From assembly GCF_010389155.1 (NCBI RefSeq), contig NC_057767.1:27871295-27935294 (forward strand): a DNA stretch of 64,000 nt. Reading direction: 5' to 3'. Origin of the DNA: Erigeron canadensis (taxonomy: Eukaryota > Streptophyta > Magnoliopsida > Asterales > Asteraceae). The notes beneath the pieces are model-generated. The model worked only from the letters and a program-made list of their open reading frames with translations, searched no databases and was not told the DNA's origin. Shown here piece after piece: positions 46,403 to 56,630 of the stretch. The position numbers and the translations under genes are program-made. Position 1 is the stretch's first letter, and each line of letters begins with the position of its first letter.

Positions 46403-46670
46403 TCTTCTACCCTCTTCTTATTTCTATATAAAGATTACACTATCTTATTAAATATTACACTTTGAGATTTGAATTGATAAAACCACCTTTAATTAATAAA
46501 TTATATCACTAATCTCTTATCTTTTAAAAAATATATTCACTAAACCACTTAAATCACTTACTTACATCTCTCAACGCCGATATTACCACAAACTATCGAC
46601 GACACTACCACCACTACTACAGTCATCGTCATCACCACACTGTCATCCCATTGTGCAGGTACACCTCTAG
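46403..46670 (+). mobile_element. Probable mini-Helitron, plus strand
   Basis: The 3' end has CACCACTACTACAG-type low complexity, CCCATTGTGCAGG (an eroded form of the CCGCATTGTGCGG hairpin at 52344) and CTAG followed by T at 46670. The 5' end is either A then TCTTCTACCCTC (46403) or TCTATATAAAG (about 46424). A weaker second copy of the 3' tail lies at 46820-46900. Confidence 0.5.
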
Positions 46671-47274
46671 TACTACTTAATAAAAATTCAAACCTCTTGT
46701 TAAAAAGTTCAAAAAAAAAAACATGTGAAATGAACATCCTATCATAATTAATAAATTAACTTACACCACGTGTATCTATTCTTCTAAAATATATTTAGAC
46801 CAATGACCTTTTCATTAATTACCATTATCACTCGCCGCCACTACCACCATCATTTGTCGCTACCGCCACACCGTTATCCCATTACACAGGTATCCTTCCC
46901 TCATAATCTTTAGACATTTTACTATGGTGTATGTTAACCAAATTGTTGATCATTGGAGTCACAACTTGACTACTATGAAAAAAACATGTAGAACATGTGT
47001 TAAACTTAGAATAATATAGGAAAGGATTAGAGGAGGCTCAAATTTTTTGAGAAGGCTCAAGTTATTTGGAGGCCTAAATGAAATATTATAATGAGGCGTT
47101 AATTAATAAAGTTATCAAATTTTTATATGAAGTTTTTTTCCTTTTTTTTTTTCATATGCAAAATCCTTGATTAAATTTTTTTTAATGAGTTTGGGTTGAT
47201 AACTCACTCTTAAATAACTCAGTTGTCGATCAATTTAATCGTTTTGGTAATTTATTATTCATATAGATGGGTGT
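46671..47274. other. Intergenic DNA with Helitron tail debris
   Basis: The CACTCGCCGCCACTACCACC block at 46828 with CCCATTACACAGG resembles the preceding element's tail without a clear end. No gene. Confidence 0.4.
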
Positions 47275-47310
47275 CCGCGCGTTGCAGCGGCAAATATAGA
47301 TTAAGTTTGA
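47275..47310 (-). mobile_element. Helitron-like 3' terminal hairpin
   Basis: On the minus strand CCGCTGCAACGCGCGG is followed by ACACCCATCTATAT. It resembles the 11923 Helitron end, but the terminal CTRR is mutated and no 5' partner was found. Confidence 0.4.
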
Positions 47311-47347
47311 AGTGTTGTGACAACGTTCGAGGTGGGATGTGAATTTT

Positions 47348-47370
47348 GGGGGGGGGGGGGGGGGGGGGGG
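47348..47370 (+). repeat. Homopolymer of 23 G
   Basis: An uninterrupted run of 23 G sits in otherwise AT-rich DNA, shortly inside the Helitron-like terminus. It could fold into G-quadruplex or be a sequencing or assembly artefact. Confidence 0.85.
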
Positions 47371-48691
47371 ATTATGAGTTAAGGATTTTGTTATGTGTTT
47401 TGTGTGTGAGGAAGATTAACGTATTAATTGTTTTACCTTCGAGCCACTAATAAAACGAAACCTTAGTTATGAGTTTAATGTGTAACCTACTAAGAGCATA
47501 CTTGAATTGACTTAATATCAAAAGTCTTTGAGCAATTAATGTTTAATAAACTAACATAGGATGAATCGATAACTGAAGATTTTAATTTTATAATAACTAG
47601 TGTGTCTAGTAGCTACTTAGCTAGGTATCACAATCGATTAACAGAATAGGTATTAATTAGTTGAAACTCTCTTCATATTCTCATCTATCAATATTTTTCA
47701 TCCATATGGAACTGATAAACGGAATTTGTTGGATATAAAGAAAGACTTATGATATAGTGAAAACTAACTTTAAAATATTAATGTGAAAATGTTAGTAGAC
47801 AAATTGTAGTTTATGAGCAATCGGTCTTGTGTTTTAAAGAGAAGATGAGAGGTTTCGAGGTCCCAGCATCGACCAGGATCTTGTTGGTAATTAATCATTC
47901 TGATCAACGGCTTTGTAGTTTATCCTTGCTAAACAATGTATTTCTTTAGACAAAGACTCCGCTTTGTAATCCACACTCCACAGTTAACGATCCATGTAAT
48001 TACTCTATCTTATAACTAGTTTTATACTCGCATATCTAGAAATGAAAGTCATGTGTGTCTAAGTTTAATTTTGGAAAAAAAAAAAATTCTCCCGTATTCA
48101 ATAACTTGACGGGTCTTTACAAAACATCATATTATATCTAAATTCTTTCACAATACGAGTTCTTTCATAAAGTTCTTATTGACAACTAAGCAAATTATCA
48201 AAAGATTCCCTAAATATACTTTGTCATAACATTAACTCTACTAGTCTGATCACTATCCTAACTACTAACAAATGAAATGAGTTTTTATTTATTGTACAAT
48301 ACTTACTATAGTAATTGATTTTTTACAAACTTTGTTTGGTTCCTATTTCCTCCTGACTTCAAGTTTACTCCTATGACCACTGCTAAATCTTGCTATGTTA
48401 GTCGTTGGGGTATTATTTTTACACAATCGCACTACGCCACTACTCAAAAAATCTTTTGAAAACATTAGTAATTTAAATATTAGAGATTTTGAATTAGAAA
48501 TGAATGATAAGTGATAAAACAATAAAAGTTTGGTGGTCTATGCTACTAATCAACCATTAGGATTAGAAGAATGGCTTGTGTGTATTTTGTCTTTCTAAAC
48601 TGTTTTATTTTGTAGCTAACTCATCCAACAATAAAAAGTACATGTATTTAATTATTATAATTTATTTACTTTAAATGTTTCAGAATACTTA
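47371..48691. other. Intergenic DNA, no gene seen
   Basis: AT-rich, no recognised gene or bounded element. Confidence 0.5.
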
Positions 48692-48773
48692 AGGGGTGCT
48701 TGGTACAAAAAGGGGAAAGAGTAAGGGTAAGAGAAAGGTAATGGGTAAGGAATACTATCATTATAAAACATAT

Positions 48774-48777
<4 letters not shown>

Positions 48778-48838
<61 letters not shown>
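48778..48838 (+). repeat. (TAA)n microsatellite, about 20 units
   Basis: Uninterrupted TAA units inside the Tourist-like element; the poly-isoleucine open frame here is an artefact of this repeat. Confidence 0.95.
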
Positions 48839-48899
48839 TGGATGTGAGAGAAGGAGTGAGGTATTAATAGTCATTCTCCCCAAATTATTGTATAATGGG

Positions 48900-49804
48900 C
48901 TCTGATGCACGGAAACGGCAAGAAGGTGCCGTCCCACGTACCAGAAACTTCCCGGGGACGGAAACGTGTACGGGGACGGCTGGAAACGTTTCCTGGACGT
49001 TTCTTGACCGTTTCCTTAAGTCAACGAACGTTTCTTGAACCGTTTCTATTTTTGGGGACGTTTTTAAAGGTTTCCAAAAGTCCAAGGGCATTTCTTGTAA
49101 GTTTTCAAGGCGTATTGTGTAAGCTTCTCGCCGGAATCGTTGACTGTAAACTGTAGTTCGAAGCTTTGCTAGAAGAGACAGCGGGAAAGTTGCACCGGAG
49201 GTGGTGGTGGTTGCTAGATCTGTTGAGAAAGAAAGAGGGAAAAAAGTATCTTATACCCCTATATGTATTATGTGCCAACTTTTTTTTTTTGATTTTTGAT
49301 ATGACAAATATGAGCTGTTATAAACTCATGACTAATTATATCTATCTAATTATTTAATATATAGATATTATCTATATCTATCTAATTACTTAATTATTTA
49401 ATATCAATTATATTTAACTTGTTTTACGAGTATTTATTAATTAAAGCATAAACTTAAAATAGTTATTTAAACTTATATATGTTTGTTAATATCTACTTAT
49501 ATTGTATTTAATTTTCTAATTTTGAAGTATTATGTTTATATTTTCAAACAATTATATTAGTTTCAAGTTTTTAGTATATTTTTAATTTTTTATTATAGAT
49601 AATTTTATAAATTATTATTTTTATATATAAAACTTCAATAGAAAGTATGGTGTATATTTATTTTTCAATTTCATAACTATATTTTATATTTTTTTCATTG
49701 CCGTACCCATGTCGTACCCATTTCTTGATGTTTTGAGTTTTGCCGTTTCTCGTTCCTGTATCGTACCCGTTTCCCGTTCCCGTACCAGTTCCCGTACAAC
49801 ATAG
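48900..49804. mobile_element. Non-autonomous hAT-like element, 905 bp, perfect 8-bp TSD
   Basis: ATAATGGG flanks both ends (48892-48899 and 49805-49812). The ends are CTCTGATGCACGGAAACGG and, on the minus strand, CTATGTTGTACGGGAACTGG. The subterminal regions are dense in GAAACG/CGTTTC and CCCGTTCC/CGTACC units, a pattern shared with 33385-33855. It has no transposase. Confidence 0.82.
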
Positions 49805-49921
49805 ATAATGGGTCACTACCTACTTCTAACATTGATTACCTATTTTTTTCTTAACCAAGCATCATTAATGATTATCTTACCCATTTTCTACCCCCAATAC
49901 ATCCAACCAAACAGCCCCTTA

Positions 49922-50538
49922 CTTTATAATTTACCATAGTGTGAACTCTTGTATAAAAGGTGTCAAATTATAATTTTCAATATGCTTGCTAATATAGATT
50001 TCGATCTAACGTCCGTGGACCTAGTTTACTTCTAAATAGAATAAACCTCCCTTGCTTATATTCGTGTCCATGGACCTAGTTTACTTCTAAATAGAACCTC
50101 CCTTGCTTATATTCGTGTACACACATATAAGTGATTAATTTTGAATCTATATTTTACCTTTGTAAATACAATGTTACACACTAATATCAACTAATTTTAT
50201 ATCTATATTTCACAACTTGTTCATCCATTTTTCAAAACATCAAGAGCATGTAATATCATTTTTCAAATTATACAAGTTTTGGTAATCACTTTTGAAAAAT
50301 AGCTATCATAATCGTTCAGATTTTGGCTTTTGGACATAATTTTATCCCCAATGAGGTCTCCAATAAAATACCCGATGAGTATCGCGTCAAGTTCAATTTT
50401 GGCACTATCCACCCTGAACCGACCCATTGCCGTTCCTACATGCGAGGTTGCTTGCTTATAAATCCTGCGCAGTAACCTATGAAATTATACAAGCAAAAAT
50501 ACCATTCACACCTAACTAGGAGAATTTGTTAATTATGC
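49922..50538. other. Upstream region of the sulfotransferase pseudogene
   Basis: Contains an imperfect direct duplication of GTCCATGGACCTAGTTTACT-like sequence at about 50014 and 50067 (GTCC(G/A)TGGACCTAG). The last 30 bases (ACCTAACTAGGAGAATTTG) resemble the leader of the intact gene (ACCAAACTAGGAAAATAT). Confidence 0.5.
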
Positions 50539-51470
50539 ATGGAAGACATTTTCAAAAACCTTTCCCAACGCACTTGTAGAGTTGTAGCTGGTCTAAAGGA
50601 AAGGCGATCATGTACAACTATCAAGGCTTTTGGAACGACAGAGAGTTCCATAAAGGGGCAATTTTGGCACAACAACGCTTCAAGGCTCAACCAACTGATA
50701 TACTACTATGTAGTTGCCCAAAAACTGGTACAACTTGGCTAAAGGCCTTGGCTTTTTCCATCGTAACCCGAAAAAAATTTGATGTGTCAACCAGTCCATT
50801 AAATGACTCACAACCTTGCCACATATGTGCATTCCTTTCCTAGAGCAACAATTTGAGCATATTAAAGAAAACCGTGAGAACCCACTAGTAGCCACTCACC
50901 TTCCTTACGGTTCAATATCAAAATCAGTGTTTGATTCAAAGTGTAAGATTGTATACATATATCGAAATATAAAAGATGTCATGGTATCTCATTACCATTA
51001 CTTCATAGAGGTACACAACTTGTCTATCGAAGATGCACCATTTGAAGAGGCATTCAACGAGTTTTGTGACGGCATTTATGGACCATATTGGGATATTTGA
51101 AAGCGTATAACGAAATTCCAGAGAAAATACTCTTTATTAAATATGAAGATTTGAAAAGGGACCCTATATATGAGTAATGTGAAGAGGCTTGCCGAGTTCA
51201 TTGGGTATCTTTTTTCGAGTGATGAAATCAAAGTAGGAGTGGTTGAAAACATCATAGAATTATATATGTAGTTTTGAGAATCTAAGCAATCTAGAAGTAA
51301 ACAAAAGTGTAACACATCAGTTTATAGATGCTAGCCCGGTAGAGAACCGAGTTTATTTCAGGAAGGATGAAGATAGAGATTGGAAGAACTACTTAACAGA
51401 TGAGATGAAAGAAAAAATAGACAAGATAACAAATCAAAAACTGGATGGGACTGGTTTAGTTCTAACATGA
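50539..51470 (+). pseudogene. Cytosolic sulfotransferase pseudogene
   Basis: It aligns over its whole length with the intact gene at 56631-57578. It retains the start (MEDIFKNL), [30 protein letters not shown] and the C-terminal end. An 8-bp tandem duplication (AGTTGTAG) just after codon 12 shifts the frame. Further frame-breaking differences are a 5-bp insertion near 50798, a 13-bp deletion near 51095 and 4-bp insertions near 51165 and 51260. The insertions are scored against the intact copy. It is clearly non-functional, and together with its neighbour shows a tandem array. Confidence 0.9.
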
Positions 51471-51574
51471 AAATCCCTAAATCTCACTATATGTGTATTT
51501 AGTGAATAAGTTACTTTATTTCAATCTATAACTATGCAATGGCATGATTTATGGAGTTTAATTCCATGTTTTTA

Positions 51575-51939
51575 GGGGTGTTTGGTAGGAGTGAATAAAA
51601 AAGAATGAAAATGTAATAGAAAATGAATATAGTGGGAAAGAGAATGAGTATTTGGAAAGAGAATCGATTCCGTCGTTTGATACAAGCAGAGAATGAATAT
51701 ATAAAAAATACTAAATTTTAATAAATAATCAAATTTAATACATATAACATCACTAAAACAAAAAAAAAAAAAATCAAAAAATTTCCATTCCCATCAATTC
51801 TCTACATTTCATAAATAATTAAGGGAATGGAATTAATTCTCTATTCTCGATTCTCTTTCCCATTCTCCATTACAACCAAACATGAGAAGTGTTTCTCTTT
51901 CCATTTCCACCCTTTCCATTCCATTGTACCAAACACCCC
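51575..51939 (-). mobile_element. Tourist-like MITE, second copy, TTA target duplication
   Basis: GGGGTGTTTGGTAGGAGTG to TTGTACCAAACACCCC, flanked by TTA (51572-51574 and 51940-51942). It aligns with 17387-17738 in the opposite orientation. It lies just after the sulfotransferase pseudogene. Confidence 0.8.
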
Positions 51940-52148
51940 TTATAGTTTTTATCTTAAAAGGTGGAGTATGTTTTTAATATATGAGTTTTAATGACCCATT
52001 TAATATCAACACCAGTATGTAAAATTTACTTGGCTATTTCTTGTTATTGACCAAGGCGGCTAGGAGCCCAGCAGTATATTTAAGCCCAGGGCAATAAAGC
52101 TACAAAAAAAGACCAATAAAATCCGTTTCCTAACGACCCTTTCATATA

Positions 52149-52369
52149 TCTATAATACCTAATAAAGGAAACTGGGTTCCTCCCCTTTACTTAATTAAGA
52201 ACCTGATAAGACAAAAATACCCTTAAATAATTTTCCTTGCTAGGCACCTTCTCATGTGATATACCAACTATGCCCTTCAACTATTTTCATCTCTAAAAAA
52301 GTACTCTCACCGCCACCACCGGACCGTCTTCCCCACCACCACCGCCGCATTGTGCGGGTACCATGCTCG
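52149..52369 (+). mobile_element. Mini-Helitron, 221 bp, plus strand
   Basis: 5' end A then TCTATAATACCTAATAAAGG. The 3' end is a CCACCACCACCG-rich run, the perfect hairpin CCGCA-TTG-TGCGG, spacer GTACCATG and CTCG followed by T. It is the smallest and best preserved Helitron here and, like 17907-18287, ends in CTCG. Confidence 0.78.
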
Positions 52370-52372
52370 TAA

Positions 52373-52460
52373 CACTACAACAAAAATGACTTTTAGGAAG
52401 GACGGAAGTCCTCACAAAATGTCCATTTGTCCTCGACTTGGTCTATTTGTCCTCGACCCT
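52373..52460 (+). mobile_element. CACTA-type terminus
   Basis: CACTACAACAAAAATGACTT starts three bases after the mini-Helitron end and is followed by repeated GTCCTCGAC/GGACGGAAGTCCTC motifs. No matching TAGTG end was found, so the element is truncated or its far end diverged. Confidence 0.45.
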
Positions 52461-53566
52461 TTCATACATGTGATCGACTTGCATACATGTGATCATAGCA
52501 ATATTCGTGCACGTGTGATCAAGAATCCAAATCTCCACATAATTGTATAACAGATGATAATCTATGCTCCACACAATTATAAACTTCAAAATTACACATA
52601 AGTTATTCAGAAAACAATCAAAAAACAATTTTCATGTAAAGAATAATCATCGGTTGGACTTGATTTGAAAAGTTCTCAAAGATTCTCGCAAAAAAAAAGG
52701 TTCACAAAATAACTTTACCCTATATATATAACTTTAAGTTAATTGGTTCACATCTAATGTAGCAACATACCCATATTCATTTTGCATAAAGGAGCGAAAT
52801 GAAACCAAAGTTTCATGTTCGGTGTTGATTAAGAGATGTTAAAAATGATGAATTAGCGTTTAATGGAAGGAATAGAGAAGTCTAGCTAGGCTAGAAGCAA
52901 GAAATCAAATAATATAAACTACTATGTTTTTAAGACGAAGATAATATTTATATCAATATTATTAAGTTTGTATCTTTTTTATTTAAAATTAACGATTATA
53001 AAAGATACCACACAATGCAGTGAAAACTGAAAAGTGTTTATTGTCTAATGGATGGTATAAAAGTCTAGACTAAACACAACGAATCAAGTTCATTAATTAT
53101 ATAAAGATATTTTTTTATAAACTATATATTATGGTCTATCATACCCGAACCCGGCCGATAAGAAACATAGTACCCGAACTCGACCCAATACCCGACGGGC
53201 CTGATATCGGGGCAACCTAACGGGTCAAATGGTTCCCCCAAACCCCGCCTCGATACCCTATACCCGTTAGTATACCCGAAACCCGATCCGAATTCATTTG
53301 AAAAAAATAAAAGAAAAATATGTACGGTCCATTTTAGGTGTAACTTTTGGCATTTCAAACCACTATTTTGATTATAAAAATTCAAATGATGCTTTATGTA
53401 AAACCACTGTATTTGATTATAAAAATACGTAAGGTCCATGATTATACGTACGGTCATTCCAAACCACTGCATTTGATGACGAAATTGTAAAACAAATTAC
53501 AGTCCATGATGCTTTATCTAATATCTAATATATTATATTATATCATATTATATATATATATATATG
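52461..53566. other. Intergenic DNA, no gene seen
   Basis: Includes a block at 53140-53290 of degenerate ACCCGA/CCCGAC units on the plus strand, and an imperfect direct repeat containing CCACTG(T/C)ATTTGAT at about 53403 and 53464. Confidence 0.5.
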
Positions 53567-54293
53567 GGGATAAGTACCCATAAATGCAGTCAATTAATAC
53601 TCAAATGTTATTGTGTGCACGAACTTTAGGTCAGCTTTATTGTATTCAACAAATTTGTTCAATCGTCCTGTAGCATGCAAAAGTGACCGGGTCATAAGTT
53701 AGTCGGTCACCACTTTCACGTTGACTGCTTACGTGACATGCACACAATAACTTTTTGTGATTAGTTTATGCACACAATAACTTTTTGGGATTAGTTTATG
53801 CACATAATTTTGAGCAGTTTGGTGTTGGTTTCAAGTCGAAACTCGAATAAACAACAAAGTTATGGTGATTTTAATTTTTCTAGCGAGTTGGTGAATTTTC
53901 CGGCGAGTCTCAATCGGTTTAACTTTTGTTGAGGGTTTGTTTGCGGCTTATTTTTGAGTATTTTGGTGCGAATTTCGTGGTCTAATTCGAAGAAACGAAG
54001 GTTTAATCGGATTTTTTAGTTTTCTGGCGAGTATTTGCAGTTTCCGGCGAGTTTGAAAAAAAATAATCTGTTTTTTTTAATTGTATGCATAAACTAATCC
54101 CAAAAAGTTATTGTGTGCATGCCACGTAAGCAGTCAACGGGTTAACGTGAAAGTAACCGGTCCCACATAGCCATAATCCTGTTTTATGTTCACAATAACC
54201 AAAACTTCAAGTTTCGTGAACACAATAAAGCTGACCCAGTGTTTGTCAATAACTTTTGAGCATTAGTTGACTGCATTTCTGGTCACTTATCCC
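53567..54293. mobile_element. Long-TIR element (MULE-like), 727 bp
   Basis: The ends GGGATAAGTACCCATAAATG and, on the minus strand, GGGATAAGTGACCAGAAATG continue as inverted repeats over most of the length, including AGTTATTGTGTGCAT blocks and a TCAACGTGAAAGT block. Flanks are TA repeats, so the TSD cannot be read. The GGGATAA start resembles the 37984 MULE. Confidence 0.65.
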
Positions 54294-54315
54294 TATATAT
54301 ATATATGTATATGAG

Positions 54316-54475
54316 AAAAGTGAGTATGGGGTTGTCCCCCATTTAAGCTTAGATGAGGAACCCCTCACATTTGGTTTTTATAATCATAAAATTCAAACAA
54401 ATATTAAAATATTTGTATGTGAGGGGTTCCCCATCTAAGCTTAGATGGGGAACAACCTCATTATCACTTTTCCCA
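54316..54475. mobile_element. Palindromic MITE, 160 bp (AAGCTTAGATG arms)
   Basis: The left arm includes TAAGCTTAGATGAGGAACCC and the right arm GGTTCCCCATCTAAGCTTAG; most of the element is one hairpin. It belongs to the same family as 37200-37345. Confidence 0.72.
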
Positions 54476-54489
54476 AATATATACTATAA

Positions 54490-54650
54490 TTTCAGCCTAC
54501 TGGGTTCGTGTCAGGTTAGGGTAGACATGACCCAATCCCTGACCCGAAACCCGAATAAATCCCCGTTAATTGCCCCGAAACCCGACCCGTGCTCCGTTAA
54601 GCTCGCCCTGTCCCGATCCGAAATTTATAAGTATCGGGTATCCCCATCAG
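54490..54650 (+). repeat. Degenerate ACCCGAA/GACCCG repeat block
   Basis: Many irregular copies of GACCCGAAACCCGA-like units. Similar blocks occur at 21120-21240, 53140-53290 and 56340-56460. They are not the plant telomere repeat (CCCTAAA). Confidence 0.6.
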
Positions 54651-54714
54651 GTTCGGATTTTATTGTCATCCCTAATCATTCATGCATTGATAGTGGTCTA
54701 ATTAATGACAAGGC

Positions 54715-54985
54715 ATTATCAAGAGAAGACTAAGCCATTATCAACTTTTCTTATTTGTGGTTTTAATATAGACAACCGAGGGCTATCATCAGTTGGGACG
54801 AGTGGATCAAAAATCCAACTTTAAAATTCTAGTTTTCTTGATCGTTTAGTCTCCCCTCCGGGAAGATTCTAGTTGTGTACTTTGTGTAGTTCAGATATAT
54901 TATCTTGTATTTTGGCCTTTAATATCTTGCTAGTGGTCGTTTTTTATTTAATATATATGACTTCTGTCGTTCGGAAAAAAAAATT
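54715..54985 (+). mobile_element. 5'-truncated L1 LINE, 271 bp, 10-bp TSD
   Basis: ATGACAAGGC flanks both ends (54705-54714 and 54986-54995). The translation ends SWDEWIKNPTLKF then stop, collinear with the C-terminus of the LINE ORF2 at 60205 (SWVEWLNCPLLVP); upstream SYLWF matches SYMWY there. The 3' end is GTCGTTCGG followed by poly-A. ORF2 remains only as its last few dozen codons with one internal stop. Confidence 0.78.
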
Positions 54986-54995
54986 ATGACAAGGC

Positions 54996-56570
54996 CGACG
55001 ACAGAGGCGCGGGTAATTAGATACTGCATGCGTATTCAGAGTTGGATAGAGAGATTTCCTTCATAAATTAAACAAGTCAATGTTAAACACCCAAAACACT
55101 AGGAAACGAGTATGGAAACATTACAACTACAAATTCTACCAAAGTATGATTACAAAGGTCCAAAAGAAGATTAAACTACATAAACGTCAATATAATACTT
55201 AGGCTACGGTTTGTCTTCAGAATATAGAATCCTCCTTTTATTCATCTTTGTTAATGTAAAAGCAATGTCGGCTTAACCTTTTTGAAGAATTTAAGCGAGA
55301 TCAATTTAGAGGCCTAGTTCATTTGCATAAAAAACAAGAAAAAAGAAAAAAAGGGTACCTAATGATGCTAAAGGCATTGGCAGCCCGCAGCTACCATTCG
55401 TTCGTGATGTTGGAATAGTGACTAGATCGAGTTATATACCATGGAGGCATGGAGGACAAAGGGTTATTGGTTTTTGATTAGCAATAGCTGCATAATTTGT
55501 TATTATTTTTTCATTTTTATTTTTTTATATTTTTTTCCGTATATCAATATATTAGCCTAAATCTTTAATTACTAAGCACACCACTACAACCTACAAGGTA
55601 TAAGGTCTTAGAAAACTGGGAGCCCAAAACGGCTGACCTGTTGACTACTATTTTGGCAGTCTCTGGTCCAAAGCCTTTACATCTTGAGTTATCTCTTCGA
55701 TTTCAACTTTTGATATAACTACACCATCATCAAATTAGCATGATATCCATGTATAACAACAGATAAACATATTATGGTTAAATATTAATTGTGACGCTCA
55801 TTAATAACATATTGGTTGCGATATATAAATGATATATAAGTGTTACTTGTCATCTTTGAAAACTTGGAAAACCACAAATGTTTTTTACATTCAATCAAAA
55901 ATAAACTAGTAAAAAAACTATCAAAAAATAAAAATAGAAATTTAATGGTACCCACCTCTAATAGAATGTAACTTTTCTTTTCAAATTTTACATGTTAATA
56001 TTTTGACAATTTTAATGGTACCCACCTCTTTTTTCTGTCACACCCAAAACACTTATCTGCAAATAAACCATGTGTCATATAAGTTATGTATCAAATTAAC
56101 AAGTCACCCTTTGTATAGGATGAAAATGAATGATTTAAGTTTTGTATCAGATTAACAAGTTACCTTTGTATAGGATGGAAATGAATGATTTTAATTTATC
56201 ATATTAGGGATAAATGACTCATATTGTGTCTGTCTTTAAATTCGTAAAATTTTAAATAGGGGTCATGAAAATGTTTTGTATGAATATAGATATAGATAAG
56301 ACTTTAATTAGTGGTATTTAAAAAATATATATATGAAAATATAAAATTAATGTTGACGGGTTGACCTAACAACATAAAAACCCTACCCGGAATTTAGTCT
56401 GAAAAAATCAAATTGACGGGTTAACGGGGTCATAAATACCCAATCCGATTTTACTGAGAGCCTTTAAATTGTTATGATGACAGAATGAGCCATGGGCCAC
56501 ATTTTATTTGGATTATGCCATTAGGCAGTCGTTGTTTGCAACTTGTCGTGCATTTGTCTTCATTTGGTAT
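54996..56570. other. Upstream region of the sulfotransferase gene
   Basis: No gene seen. A direct repeat lies at about 55948-56030 (TTAATGGTACCCACCTCT twice) and another at 56080-56200 (GTTTTGTATCAGATTAACAA-like sequence). Repeats with GACGGGTTGACC/GGGTTAACGGGG occur at 56355-56440. Confidence 0.5.
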
Positions 56571-56578
56571 TATATAAA
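56571..56578 (+). promoter_or_regulatory. TATA box of the sulfotransferase gene
   Basis: TATATAAA 53 bases before the start codon. The surrounding 100 bases are duplicated downstream at 58018-58110, where a weaker TTTATATTTATATA stands in the same place. Confidence 0.5.
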
Positions 56579-56630
56579 AGTTTTGTATGTAGTCTCATAC
56601 TCTCATAGAAATACCAAACTAGGAAAATAT

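Larger units (their letters stand above)
48692..49918. mobile_element. Tourist-like element split by a hAT-like insertion
   Basis: The ends AGGGGTGCTTGGTAC and, on the minus strand, GGGGCTGTTTGGTTGG are flanked by TTA on both sides (48689-48691 and 49919-49921). Removing the inner hAT-like element leaves about 314 bp, the size of the other Tourist-like copies in this window. Confidence 0.65.

Noticed and set aside
48696..48905. Open frame with a long isoleucine run
   Set aside because: Generated by the (TAA)n/(ATA)n microsatellite inside a Tourist-like element.
48905..49156. 83-codon frame rich in basic residues (KKVPSHVPETSRGRKR)
   Set aside because: Falls in the GAAACG-word hAT-like element; amino acids reflect the repeat words, not a protein.
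54490..54650. Interstitial telomere-like sequence
   Set aside because: Units are ACCCGAA/GACCCG and irregular; the plant telomere repeat is CCCTAAA.
56508..56630. Extended start of the sulfotransferase (41 extra residues)
   Set aside because: The TATA box lies inside it and the sister copy conserves only the Met at the position equal to 56631.
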